From contig NZ_VSMB01000014.1 of the NCBI RefSeq assembly GCF_009805705.1, positions 1 to 64,000 of the forward strand: a stretch of 64,000 bases of DNA. Reading direction: 5' to 3'. How positions within the stretch are numbered: position 1 is the first letter of the stretch; each line of letters starts with the position of its first letter. The notes under the pieces were generated by a model. It searched no databases. It had not been told where the DNA came from and was given only the letters and a program-made list of their open reading frames with translations. Source of the DNA: Ruania rhizosphaerae (GTDB lineage Bacteria > Actinomycetota > Actinomycetes > Actinomycetales > Beutenbergiaceae). A program made the translations under genes and the position numbers. Below, piece by piece: positions 15,991 through 24,162 of the stretch.

Positions 15991-16500
15991 TCAGACGCCC
16001 GCGGCGACGACCCCTGTTTCCTTCCACTGCACACCGAGCGGCACGATGCGCTTGATGAACCCGGTGAACCGGTCCGTGGGAACCTGCGGCTCATCGGTGA
16101 CGACCTCGTACACGACGTACTCGTCTCCCTCGGCCCAGTCGACGTCCTCCTCGGGACCGTCCCGCTCGACGAGCCACAGCGTGGTGCCCTTCGTCTTGAG
16201 CAGGTCCCACACCTCCATCGCCGCCGGGTCGGGCTGCCCGGTCTCGTCCAGGTACCAGAACGGGGTCACACTGCCCTCGTACTGGGTGGGTCCGGGGGTG
16301 TTGCCCTCGCCCTTGCGGCACATCTCCTGCTCGGTGATCGGGGTGGACCCGGTCGCGGAGAGCCGGTAGTCGGACTTGTTGATCGAGCACGCGGCCTCGG
16401 TGCCAGCGCCGAGCTCGGTGATGGTGATCGCAGCCACATCTGCGGGCTTGGTGGTGAGCGCGGTCAGCTTGACCCGACCGTCAGCCAGAGTCTTCGGCAT
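15991..16500 (-). CDS. Major tail tube protein
   Basis: 169 residues. It starts MPKTLADGRVKLTALTTKPA and continues with LGAGTEAACSINKSDYRLSA, a segment common in actinophage major tail proteins (phage_TTP-like). Strand-rich throughout, with a FTGFIKRIVPLGVQWKETG C-terminus. Its place between connector genes and chaperones is conserved. Followed by a strong hairpin at 15936-15978, consistent with high expression. Confidence 0.85.
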   Translation of the reverse strand: MPKTLADGRVKLTALTTKPADVAAITITELGAGTEAACSINKSDYRLSATGSTPITEQEMCRKGEGNTPGPTQYEGSVTPFWYLDETGQPDPAAMEVWDLLKTKGTTLWLVERDGPEEDVDWAEGDEYVVYEVVTDEPQVPTDRFTGFIKRIVPLGVQWKETGVVAAGV

Positions 16501-16501
16501 G

Positions 16502-16732
16502 TCACTTCTCCTTCGTGGTGTTGGCCCCGGTCGGGGACTCCTGAGTGGCCGGCTCGGTCACCTTCGCGGCGTCCGTGCCGGTCTGCGGCTTCGGCTCCTG
16601 CGCCTTCTGGCGGGGGGTCTTGGACAGGTGACGCCCGAACTTGCGGTGCCCGATGAAGTACTCGGGCACCCGGTGCTGCAGCTTCTTCCCGGTGCGGGTG
16701 TCGTAGGCGTCGACGAACTTCGTGGCCATCAC
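16502..16732 (-). CDS. Small Lys/Pro/Thr-rich phage protein
   Basis: 76 residues. The first half (ATKFVDAYDTRTGKKLQHRVP, starting at residue 3 and trimmed) contains a PEYFIGHRKFGRHLSKTP stretch; the second half is a low-complexity Pro/Thr/Glu tail. It is positioned just before the tail tube gene. Homologues at this place are common in actinophages, but I know no function. Confidence 0.65.
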   Translation of the reverse strand: MMATKFVDAYDTRTGKKLQHRVPEYFIGHRKFGRHLSKTPRQKAQEPKPQTGTDAAKVTEPATQESPTGANTTKEK

Positions 16733-16748
16733 GGCCTCCTCGAGGTGG

Positions 16749-17162
16749 TTAGGGGATCTGGACGGTGAACAGGACGGGGTAGAACCACCGGTGCGGGCGG
16801 GTGGTGGTGTCCTCGGTCGCGAACGTGGGTACGTACTCCTGCCGCACGAACCCGCTATCGGGGGTGAGTCGCACCTTCTGGGTGAACGCGGCCAGCGTGC
16901 GGGTGAGGGCCCATTCGGCGTGCGAGATGGTGCCGCCGGCGCAGGTGACCTGGAACTGCCACCGCCCGGACCCGACGTCGCCGCACAACGCCTCGTCGGA
17001 ATCGCCCGGGCGGCCGGTGTTGCCCGGGTAGAGCCGCACGTATGGTCCGACGAGTTCGTCAGGACCGACGGGAGCGTCCTCGTTGACCGATCGCAGCAGC
17101 TGCAGTCCCTCGTTGATCAGGAGGGTTTCGGCGGCGACGCGGAGCTGGCGTGGTGTGGGCAT
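16749..17162 (-). CDS. Tail terminator-like protein
   Basis: 137 residues (MPTPRQLRVAAETLLINEGL start). It lies between the HK97 gp10-like protein and the tail tube, the usual place of the tail terminator, which caps the tube. Length and mixed alpha/beta pattern fit, with strands around VTCAGGTISHAEWALTRTLA. The call rests mainly on gene order. Confidence 0.65.
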   Translation of the reverse strand: MPTPRQLRVAAETLLINEGLQLLRSVNEDAPVGPDELVGPYVRLYPGNTGRPGDSDEALCGDVGSGRWQFQVTCAGGTISHAEWALTRTLAAFTQKVRLTPDSGFVRQEYVPTFATEDTTTRPHRWFYPVLFTVQIP

Positions 17163-17518
17163 CAGAGCGCCTTGTCGATGATCTGGCCCATCGCCTTCTC
17201 GAACCCGGGTCCGTTGCGGTCTAGGGCCGGGCCGAGGAACGCTCGGGGTGCCATGCGGGAGGTTCCGAACTCGACGAACGCGCCGTAGTTCACGGTCGGG
17301 CCGACCTCGCCGGTGATGGTGTCGGCACCGGTGCTGACCTGGCGGGAGATCGAGTTCTGCAGGGCGCCGGTGTCGACCGGGGCGAAGATCTTCGCGTCAC
17401 GCTCCACATCGGCGGTGACCTTCTGTACCACGGTCTCGGCCAGGGGGCGCGCCCGTTCGCCCGCGCGGGCGAGGTCTACGGCGAGGGTGTGGAAGCCGGA
17501 GCCTTCGATCATGACCAT
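17162..17518 (-). CDS. HK97 gp10-like head-tail protein
   Basis: 118 residues. The segment AKIFAPVDTGALQNSISRQV followed by NYGAFVEFGTSRMAPRAFLG is the hallmark of the HK97 gp10/minor capsid-like family (A-P-V-D-T-G-x-L and Y-x-x-x-V-E-F-G-T). It joins head and tail. It overlaps neighbours on both sides by 1 base. Confidence 0.88.
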   Translation of the reverse strand: MVMIEGSGFHTLAVDLARAGERARPLAETVVQKVTADVERDAKIFAPVDTGALQNSISRQVSTGADTITGEVGPTVNYGAFVEFGTSRMAPRAFLGPALDRNGPGFEKAMGQIIDKAL

Positions 17519-17982
17519 CAGGGATTCACCGCCTCCGTGGACTCGTTGTGCGTGCAGAACAGGTCCCGCTCGAACCGCTCACTGCCGAGGAGCACGTCGG
17601 TGACCGTGAACATCTCGCCCGGCAGGTTCGGGTCGTTGATCGCGTCGGTCACATGGACCTCGTAATCCGGGTGAATGGCGGGCGCGTCGGCGGGGATGGT
17701 GATGAGGTAGCCGCGGTACTCGACCTGCACACCGGCCTGGACAGCCTCGCGGCCGGAGGCGATGCGCTGCACCCGGCACGGGGCATCCTCGGTGGCCTGC
17801 GGGTCGGGGTACACCTGGAATGGGACAGGCGGGCCGTAGCTGCCGGTCTGCTCGTCCCAGGGGCCGCGGGTGGTGCGTGCAGGGTCCGTGATGACGCAGG
17901 TGGCGTTCATGGATGTGCGCATCGCGGGCTGGTGATGCGCTGACCAGCCGGTCGGGATGATCCGTGTCGACGGGAACGGCAT
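17518..17982 (-). CDS. Head closure / connector protein
   Basis: 154 residues with a strand-rich body (AVQAGVQVEYRGYLITIPAD, YEVHVTDAINDPNLPGEMFT). It resembles the actinophage DUF6093-type head-tail connector that follows the adaptor gene. Start ATG 17982 overlaps the adaptor stop. The product would seal the portal after packaging. Confidence 0.65.
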   Translation of the reverse strand: MPFPSTRIIPTGWSAHHQPAMRTSMNATCVITDPARTTRGPWDEQTGSYGPPVPFQVYPDPQATEDAPCRVQRIASGREAVQAGVQVEYRGYLITIPADAPAIHPDYEVHVTDAINDPNLPGEMFTVTDVLLGSERFERDLFCTHNESTEAVNP

Positions 17983-18335
17983 CAGATCGCCTGCTCTGTC
18001 GCTTCCGGGCCCGGGTAGGGGTGGAACTCGATCACGTCGAGGAAGCCGGCGTTGTCGTCCTCGTCGGCCTGGCCGCGCAACTGGCGGGCGAGGGCGCGGA
18101 GAGCGTCGGCGACCTTCGCCCCGTCAGTCGTCAGATCTTGGGAGCGGATCACCTTGGACACGAGGACCTCGGACACGGCGATCGCGTCGAGGGCGGCCGC
18201 CGCGGCCCGCTTCACCCCAGCCTCCATGGCGAGGAGTCCGTCGATCTGGTCGTCGGTCAGGACCAGGTTGCTCTCGTTGACGTCGGCGATGAGGAGGCGG
18301 ACCTGCCCGACCTCAGTGTTGTAGTCGATGGCCAC
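17982..18335 (-). CDS. Head-tail adaptor
   Basis: 117 residues from GTG at 18335, chosen because GGAGGTG lies 5 bases upstream; an ATG at 18378 lacks such a site. Mostly helical (VGQVRLLIADVNESNLVLTD, GLLAMEAGVKRAAAAALDAI), as in Gp6/gp15-type adaptors that plug onto the portal. First gene after the capsid in the connector block. Confidence 0.72.
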   Translation of the reverse strand: MAIDYNTEVGQVRLLIADVNESNLVLTDDQIDGLLAMEAGVKRAAAAALDAIAVSEVLVSKVIRSQDLTTDGAKVADALRALARQLRGQADEDDNAGFLDVIEFHPYPGPEATEQAI

Positions 18336-18362
18336 GAGCTCACCTCCACTGTTCAGGTAGGT

Positions 18363-18409
18363 GCGGGTGGGTGTCATCCCTGGTGATGGCAGGGGCGACA
18401 CCCACCCGC
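18363..18409 (-). terminator. 13-bp hairpin after the major capsid gene
   Basis: Perfect stem GCGGGTGGGTGTC / GACACCCACCCGC with a 21-base loop, 18 bases beyond the capsid stop codon. Its placement mirrors the hairpin behind the tail tube gene. Confidence 0.6.
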
Positions 18410-18426
18410 CGGTTGGGGCGCCTGGG

Positions 18427-19497
18427 TCAGGACGCGCCGGTGGAGGCGTACGTCGCCGTCGGGACCACAGTCCCGGCGCCGGTGACGTGCCGGACCCGGT
18501 ACTGGATGGTGTCGTCGTCGAACGACCCCTCCTCCGGAGCCACGGCGCCACCGCCGACCCGGTTGCCGGCGTCGGCCTTGACCCGCAGGTCCGGGTCCTC
18601 CTCACCGCGGAGGAAGCCGGTGACGAGCGCCGGGCGGTTGTTGTTCTGGTTCGGGTTCGGGAGCACGAACCAGTTCGTGGCCGCGTTCGTCCCGGTGTTG
18701 ACGACGGTCAACCACGGGTTCACCACGAGCTCCACCAGGCCGGTGAGGTAGTTCGACTCCACCGTGGTGGTGTTCCCGTCGGTGCGGCGGATCTCCGTCG
18801 CGTTCAGGATCCGCCGAGCCTGCATCTCCAGCGTTGGCGGAACCATCAGGACGGCACCGGAGACCACGATCGGACGCTTCTCGTTGTCCTTGCGGGTGCT
18901 GATGTTGGTCAGCGCCGCTTCGAGCGACTCGGTGCTCAGCGCCGCGGTGCCCGGGGCATTCTTGTTCGCCGTCTTGAAGAAGTCCGTGTTCAGCGCGGTC
19001 CCACCGCTGTTGAACAGGGTCTTCGCGGTGACGATGTCCTCGGTCTCCCGGGCTGCGACAGCGAGTCGGGAGGGGAGGTTGCGGAATGCGTCGAGGTCGT
19101 CGTTCTTCAGCATTTCCCACGTGAGCGGGAACCGGTCGCCGTACTTCTCGACCTTGAACTCGTACTTCGCCTCCGACAGCTTCCGTGCCTTGTACTCGGT
19201 GGCCTCCGGCACCCGGGTGAGTCCGGCGCGACCGCCCAGGAGGTCGATGAGCGACTTCGGGCGGAAGTCGGGCACAGTGGAGCGGGTGGAGTACCGCTGC
19301 CACACAGCCGGGACGCTGGCGTACTCGCCGAGCATCTCCCGGCTGTACGCGGCACCGAGGAGGTACGGGAAGTCGCTGGTCGTCAGCGTCTCCAGGACCT
19401 CGGCGCGTGCACGAAGGTCGCCCTTCAGGACTCGGTCGAACAGGCGGCGGGCTTCGACGATGCGCCGGTTGCGCCCCTGCGTCTGGGTGGTGCTCAT
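18427..19497 (-). CDS. Major capsid protein (HK97 fold)
   Basis: 356 residues from ATG at 19497 (MSTTQTQGRNRRIVEARRLF). Regions such as YKARKLSEAKYEFKVEKYGD and FPLTWEMLKNDDLDAFRNLP match actinophage major capsid proteins of the Mu gpT-like/HK97 type. It follows the DUF2190-like and protease-scaffold genes in standard order. A 429-codon frame extends further upstream but overlaps the decoration gene. Confidence 0.88.
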   Translation of the reverse strand: MSTTQTQGRNRRIVEARRLFDRVLKGDLRARAEVLETLTTSDFPYLLGAAYSREMLGEYASVPAVWQRYSTRSTVPDFRPKSLIDLLGGRAGLTRVPEATEYKARKLSEAKYEFKVEKYGDRFPLTWEMLKNDDLDAFRNLPSRLAVAARETEDIVTAKTLFNSGGTALNTDFFKTANKNAPGTAALSTESLEAALTNISTRKDNEKRPIVVSGAVLMVPPTLEMQARRILNATEIRRTDGNTTTVESNYLTGLVELVVNPWLTVVNTGTNAATNWFVLPNPNQNNNRPALVTGFLRGEEDPDLRVKADAGNRVGGGAVAPEEGSFDDDTIQYRVRHVTGAGTVVPTATYASTGAS

Positions 19498-19511
19498 GAT
19501 GCGGTCTCCTC

Positions 19512-19865
19512 TCAGACCTGGGCGGTGCGGACGGGGATCGGGCCCTGCGCGGCCGCCTTCGTGGCGAGCGCGTACCCGAACAGGGTGTTGTCCGTGGCGG
19601 TGGCGGACAGGACCGGGTTCCGGGTGGAGCCGTCGCCCTGGTAGTAGACGGGCGTGCCGACAGCGGCGATCGCGCCGTCGACCTCGAAATCGTGGGCGCC
19701 GTCCAGCCACACCGACGCGTGGGTGGAAGCGTTGCCGCCCTCACCGCGCTTCGTCTGGGCGACGCCCTTGAGGGAACCCACGATCACCGGGTCACCCGGG
19801 AGGGTGCCTGCGATGACGGGCAGGGACAGGTGGTCTGCGTGGCGGTAGACCTCGTTCGTGGCCAT
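19512..19865 (-). CDS. DUF2190-like capsid decoration/fibre protein
   Basis: 117 residues (MATNEVYRHADHLSLPVIAG). The sequence SGTxxGDPVxVG-like (AGTLPGDPVIVGSLKGVAQT) and a glycine-rich strand pattern are typical of DUF2190 proteins, found directly before the capsid gene in many phages and likely to decorate the head. ATG at 19865 is 10 bases after a purine-rich site. Confidence 0.75.
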   Translation of the reverse strand: MATNEVYRHADHLSLPVIAGTLPGDPVIVGSLKGVAQTKRGEGGNASTHASVWLDGAHDFEVDGAIAAVGTPVYYQGDGSTRNPVLSATATDNTLFGYALATKAAAQGPIPVRTAQV

Positions 19866-19866
19866 C

Positions 19867-20268
19867 TCAGGCCTCCTTCCGGGTGATGCCGAGCTCACGG
19901 TCGAGCTCTTCCTCGGTCAGGTCCTCCGACTCCGAGGCCCGCTTTCCGCCTAGGCCGCGGACGCTGCCGGCACCGTCGGTCTCGGCGAGGCGTGCGGCCT
20001 CGGTGGTGACGGTGGTGGTGAACGCCTCGGTGTCGAGGCGGCCCTCCTTGGTGCGCGGCAGGTCGGCCAGGAGGCCGCGGGTCTGCAGCTGGTCGAAGTC
20101 GTAGTCGGCTTCGGCGACGATGCGCGCCGCGGCCGCGGCGTCGGCGGTCTGGCGTGCTTCGTCACGCTCGGTGATGGCCTGGTCGCGCTCGGACTCGAGC
20201 GCGGTGGCCCGGCCGGCGTCCTTCTCGAGCTGAGCCAGCCGGCTCTCCTCGATCTGGATCTGTGCCAT
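19867..20268 (-). CDS. Nested scaffold protein (internal in-frame start)
   Basis: 133 residues beginning MAQIQIEESRLAQLEKDAGR. The internal ATG has GGGAGGAC three to nine bases upstream, a far better site than expected inside a gene. This repeats the lambda C/Nu3 arrangement, in which protease-scaffold and free scaffold share a C-terminus. Confidence 0.65.
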   Translation of the reverse strand: MAQIQIEESRLAQLEKDAGRATALESERDQAITERDEARQTADAAAAARIVAEADYDFDQLQTRGLLADLPRTKEGRLDTEAFTTTVTTEAARLAETDGAGSVRGLGGKRASESEDLTEEELDRELGITRKEA

Positions 20269-21354
20269 GGTGTCCTCCCTGGACTCGTTGGCGGTGGACT
20301 GCCCGGCCGGACGGCTCGGGACACTTGGGGCCGACGCTTCGTCGGCGTTGATGGGGATGTACTCGGTGCGCACCCGCACCTCGGTGCGGTCCCCGGTGAG
20401 CGCCGTGGCGGCGTCACCAGTGGTGGTGTAGGTCTGGGCGTAGGTGCCGGCGTCGTCGCCGCTGTCGAGTTCGAACCAGACCGTGGCCTCGTCGAAGTCG
20501 CGGACCCACACCCACCGGTCCTGCTCGCCGTAGGCGTCCTTCACCAGGGCGGACAGTTGCTCGCGGCGGTCGTTCGCCGTCGCTTCCGACGCGCCCCGGC
20601 GGGCCTCGGTGACCTCACCGGTCGGGGGCTCGTCCCACAGGTCCCGGGCGTAGAGGTCGCCGGCGTCGGTCTGCACGCGGGACGTGAACGCCCCGAGGGC
20701 GTCACCGATCCCGGCGGAGAGGGTGATGCGTTCGTCCCGGGTCAGCTTGCCTTCGCCGTACATCTCGTCGGCGAGGTTCGTGAACGCCTGGTGGATGCGT
20801 GCCTCGAACCAGCCGCCCACGTTCCTGGCCTCCACGGCCTTCGCACGGGCGGACTCGATCACTTGCAGCACCCGGCCACCACGGCCAGCCTTGGTGACGA
20901 AGTCGACGGACTGGATCTCACTGATCTGGGTGGCGATGAGGCCCTCGTGGCCTTCCCATTCACCGTGCTCGCCCTCGATGTACCCACGGATGGACAGGCC
21001 GATCGCGTCGGCCATCTCGTTCACCGCGGTGCGGTAGGGGGAGAACACGCGCACGTCAGCGTCGAGGGCACGCGCCTCAGGGACGTAGATGGCGTCGGTG
21101 GTGGTGACGCCAGCGAGGTCCCGCACGGACCGCTCGGGCCGGTCCATGTCCTCCGTCGTGGACGGGTGGTCGAAGTACACGTGCGTCCCGGCGGGAAACA
21201 CGCGGGCCTCGGCCGCAGCCCGGAGGGTGGTGTCGGGGTAGATCGCCGAGCTGCCGCGGCCGGCGTCGATGAGCCGCACCCGCAGGTGCCCGGACGCGTT
21301 GGTCGCTTCCCGGATCGGGCGGGCAGTGTGAGTGAGGGTGATCGAGGTGGCCAC
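19867..21354 (-). CDS. Capsid maturation protease fused to scaffold
   Basis: 495 residues. Residues 1-~190 resemble a prohead serine protease (THVYFDHPSTTEDMDRPERS gives the catalytic His region; GLSIRGYIEGEHGEWEGHEG follows). The middle is Gln/Glu rich, and the last 133 residues are a coiled-coil scaffold (RLAQLEKDAGRATALESERD). A nested start at 20268 would make the scaffold alone. Processing of the capsid precursor and scaffold removal follow assembly. No plus-strand coding overlaps. Confidence 0.82.
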   Translation of the reverse strand: MATSITLTHTARPIREATNASGHLRVRLIDAGRGSSAIYPDTTLRAAAEARVFPAGTHVYFDHPSTTEDMDRPERSVRDLAGVTTTDAIYVPEARALDADVRVFSPYRTAVNEMADAIGLSIRGYIEGEHGEWEGHEGLIATQISEIQSVDFVTKAGRGGRVLQVIESARAKAVEARNVGGWFEARIHQAFTNLADEMYGEGKLTRDERITLSAGIGDALGAFTSRVQTDAGDLYARDLWDEPPTGEVTEARRGASEATANDRREQLSALVKDAYGEQDRWVWVRDFDEATVWFELDSGDDAGTYAQTYTTTGDAATALTGDRTEVRVRTEYIPINADEASAPSVPSRPAGQSTANESREDTMAQIQIEESRLAQLEKDAGRATALESERDQAITERDEARQTADAAAAARIVAEADYDFDQLQTRGLLADLPRTKEGRLDTEAFTTTVTTEAARLAETDGAGSVRGLGGKRASESEDLTEEELDRELGITRKEA

Positions 21355-21377
21355 GACAGTTCGCCTCCTGGTGGGGG

Positions 21378-21575
21378 ATGATGGGCCGGATGGCCAGCGA
21401 GGATCGGGTGGATTGCGACGCGCACGACTGGGTGCTGCGTGAGGTCGTCATGGACTGGGACGGGTCACACCTGCTGCACGAATGCCGTGCGTGTGGGGCG
21501 GAGGCGTTGGAGGGTCCGGACGAGCTGACGGGGCGGCCGCCGACGATCAGGCGGTCAGCGCCGCCACAGGGGTGA
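21378..21575 (+). CDS. Small zinc-binding protein opposite to head operon
   Basis: 65 residues (or 61 from MASEDRVDCDAHDW). Pattern C-x2-H (CDAH), H-x-C-x2-C (HECRAC) suggests one zinc site. A run of G (GGTGGGGG) lies just upstream. It fills the gap between the MuF and protease genes on the opposite strand and its 3' end overlaps the MuF 3' end by 29 bases. Small Cys/His proteins in this spot occur in other actinophages. Confidence 0.6.
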   Translation: MMGRMASEDRVDCDAHDWVLREVVMDWDGSHLLHECRACGAEALEGPDELTGRPPTIRRSAPPQG

Positions 21576-22602
21576 CGGTGTAGGAGTCACGCCACCCGGT
21601 GGTGTGTCGCAGGCGGGTGAGGTCGTCCCAGCTGATGTCACCGTCCTGCAGCAACTGCAGTCGGCGGGGGCCCATGATGCGGGCCTGGTCGGTGGCCGCG
21701 AGGTTGTCGAACCATGCGCGAGCGTCGGGGATGATGTCTGGCGGTTCGTCGATGTCGAACCCGAGTTCCCGCCATGTCTTGGTGACGGGTAGGCGTGCGC
21801 AGCGGCCCTGCTGGTGATCGTGTGGTCCCGCCTCGCTGGTGGGGTGGAGGCTGCCGTGCTGGGCGAGGCAGGAGGGGCAGGTGCGGGTGTCCAACGTGGC
21901 CATCCACCGCCACCCGGTCAGCGTGGTCTCGTTGGCGATGTCCTGTGCCTGCGCGGCCGCCCTGTACGCGTCAAGCATCTCGGTCCGGGAGATGACCAGC
22001 GCCCTCGTGAGGCCCCCGTTGAACCCACCCTCTAACCGTCGCAGCATCAGGGCCGCGACCTGACGCGGGTTATCACCAACGGCCACGCCACGGATCAGCT
22101 GCGACCGCATGACCGCGATCGCTTCTACGGACAGGGGCCGGGTGGCGGCGTGAATCTGTGTCGTGGTGCGGGTGACGATCTGTTCCAGCTGGGCGGGATC
22201 GACCCGGTTGAACCGGGCGACGAGTTCCGCCGTCGAACCAGCCGCGGGCGGGAGTTGTGAGCCGGTGATGCGCGCCTGCCACAAGGCGGCGTCGCCGGTC
22301 AGGTCGGGCAGGTCCTGCAAGATCCGCACGTCCAGGTCCTGTGCGAGGCCGTCGAGGGCGTCCCTGGTGGCGTCCATCGCCCGCCACACCCGGTCCGCCC
22401 GCGCCAGCTGCGCCCTGGACGGCCACCCGTTCGCGGTCGAGGCGGCAGCGAGCTCGGTGAGCGCAGCGTCCCACTCAGCGGCGAGCTCGTCCCACGCCGT
22501 CGCCCATCCACGCACGAGGTCGCGGCCGGCCTGGTCGACGGAGTCACCGACACGGATCCGGAGCCCTGCAAGGAGGCGGAGGGTGTCGGGGGTGACGGCC
22601 AC
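21547..22602 (-). CDS. MuF-like head morphogenesis protein
   Basis: 351 residues. Helical N-terminal two-thirds and the MuF signature near the C-terminus: ALVISRTEMLDAYRAAAQAQ followed by TCPSCLAQHGSLHP...GPHDHQQGRCAR, containing the Cys/His set of minor head proteins. It follows the portal with a 3-base gap and would be packaged in a few copies in the head. Confidence 0.88.
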   Translation of the reverse strand: MAVTPDTLRLLAGLRIRVGDSVDQAGRDLVRGWATAWDELAAEWDAALTELAAASTANGWPSRAQLARADRVWRAMDATRDALDGLAQDLDVRILQDLPDLTGDAALWQARITGSQLPPAAGSTAELVARFNRVDPAQLEQIVTRTTTQIHAATRPLSVEAIAVMRSQLIRGVAVGDNPRQVAALMLRRLEGGFNGGLTRALVISRTEMLDAYRAAAQAQDIANETTLTGWRWMATLDTRTCPSCLAQHGSLHPTSEAGPHDHQQGRCARLPVTKTWRELGFDIDEPPDIIPDARAWFDNLAATDQARIMGPRRLQLLQDGDISWDDLTRLRHTTGWRDSYTVTPVAALTA

Positions 22603-22605
22603 GGG

Positions 22606-24159
22606 TTACACCTGCGGGGTGTCGCCGCGGCGGTAGGCGTCGATCGCGGCCTGCCCGGCGGACATGAGCGGGTCGATCCACTGGTTTTGGTCGTCGGTGA
22701 CGGTGTCGATGATCGCCTCCGGGTCATCCACCCCCAACGCCTGCAGCAGCAGCCGCAACGTCGTCAGTGGCGGCATCTTCTGGGTGGAGTCGGCTTCGAC
22801 GATCGCGGACACGATCTTGTCCACGTCGACGTCGTCCAACGGGGGGAACACGACGTCGATGGTGCGGTCCAGGTCACCGGCCAGTTGCAGCTGCTCGCGG
22901 CCGGAGAAGTCATCCCGGATCAGCGTCCCGGTGAGTGGCCCTTGGGGTGCGCGGACGGCGGAGCGGATGACGTACTCGGCGATGTCGCGGTACAGGTTCG
23001 CCCACACGGACCGGCGTTGCCCCATTTCCAACCGGGTCGGCTCGTCCAGCGTTTCTGCCACGGCGCGTGCACCGGTCTGCCCCGGGTCGGCGAGCAGCGT
23101 GGTCACGGGCAGGCCGAGGGCGGCGGCGATGAGTGACGCGAGGGGGCGGCCGGATTCGGAGTCCAGGGTTGCACCGGTCTTGGGGACCGCTTCGAGGGTC
23201 ACGTCGGGGGACATCATTGCTGTCGCGCCGGCACCAGTGTCAGTGCCCGCGGCGGTGCCTGGTGCGGGGCGGCGTGCGAGAGCCCGCCGCATCTCCTGCG
23301 ACTTCGTCGGCTTCCCCGTCGTGGCACGCCAGGCGTACTGCGACAGGGACTTCATGAGGGTCGCCCAGTCGGCGAGGAACTCCCGGTACGCGCGAGCCCA
23401 CGGCAGGGCGGCGTACACGTCCCCGATGCCGAAATCCCACCCCTGCAACGCGTTCACCTTCGAATGCACCACGGGTGCGTCCCACAGGACCTCGTTGCCC
23501 TGGATGAACCGTGGCCGCAGGCGGGGGCGGTATCGGATGCCGGGGTAGAACGTGGTCCTCGTGACCGTCTCGACACGGCCGTCGAGGCCGATATGGGTGC
23601 GGGTCCAGTCGCGGCGGTAGAACCACGGCTCAGTGTCATCGTCCGGGTTGGTGATGATCTCCGTCATCTCAGCGAACGGGATGGGGCGGACTTGCACGAA
23701 CCCGGTCCTGGGGTTGGTGAAGCAGGCGAGGAACACGTTCCCGTCGGTGCCGTGCGCCCATTCCAGCGTCTCCTGCGCCTGGTCGCCGTACAGGGCGGCC
23801 TGGTTGCCCGGGTCGTCAAGGTGCGCCTGTAGTACCTCGTTGACGGTGTCGTCGACGGCGTTGATCTGCATGCCGCCGCCGAAGATGTACCCGGTGCGCA
23901 CGGCCAGGCCGCGCTTGATGAGAGGGTGCCCGACAGCCATGATCCGACACAGCTCGGCTGCCCGTTGCAGGCCGGCGCGGGAGAACTCTTCCTGCGACCG
24001 CGCCAACAGGCTGGTCCAGCCCTCATCTTCCAGTGCGAGCTCGGCACGGCTGAGCGCCTCGCGGGCGAGTTCGAGGCTGTTCTGCGCCTGGGCGGCGGTT
24101 TCCTGGGCGGCGGTGACGACAGGGGTGCGGGCGAGGAGCCGTTCCAGGATGCCGGCCAT
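22606..24159 (-). CDS. Portal protein
   Basis: 517 residues, a typical siphovirus portal size. Features: helical N-terminus, GHPLIKRGLAVRTGYIFGGG (start of the wing), PNTGFVQVRPIPFAEMTEII-like region, ALPWARAYREFLADWATLMK in the stem, and ADPGQTGARAVAETLDEPTR-like clip region near residue 360. It forms the dodecameric DNA entrance. 3 bases separate it from the large terminase. Confidence 0.9.
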   Translation of the reverse strand: MAGILERLLARTPVVTAAQETAAQAQNSLELAREALSRAELALEDEGWTSLLARSQEEFSRAGLQRAAELCRIMAVGHPLIKRGLAVRTGYIFGGGMQINAVDDTVNEVLQAHLDDPGNQAALYGDQAQETLEWAHGTDGNVFLACFTNPRTGFVQVRPIPFAEMTEIITNPDDDTEPWFYRRDWTRTHIGLDGRVETVTRTTFYPGIRYRPRLRPRFIQGNEVLWDAPVVHSKVNALQGWDFGIGDVYAALPWARAYREFLADWATLMKSLSQYAWRATTGKPTKSQEMRRALARRPAPGTAAGTDTGAGATAMMSPDVTLEAVPKTGATLDSESGRPLASLIAAALGLPVTTLLADPGQTGARAVAETLDEPTRLEMGQRRSVWANLYRDIAEYVIRSAVRAPQGPLTGTLIRDDFSGREQLQLAGDLDRTIDVVFPPLDDVDVDKIVSAIVEADSTQKMPPLTTLRLLLQALGVDDPEAIIDTVTDDQNQWIDPLMSAGQAAIDAYRRGDTPQV

Positions 24160-24162
24160 GGT

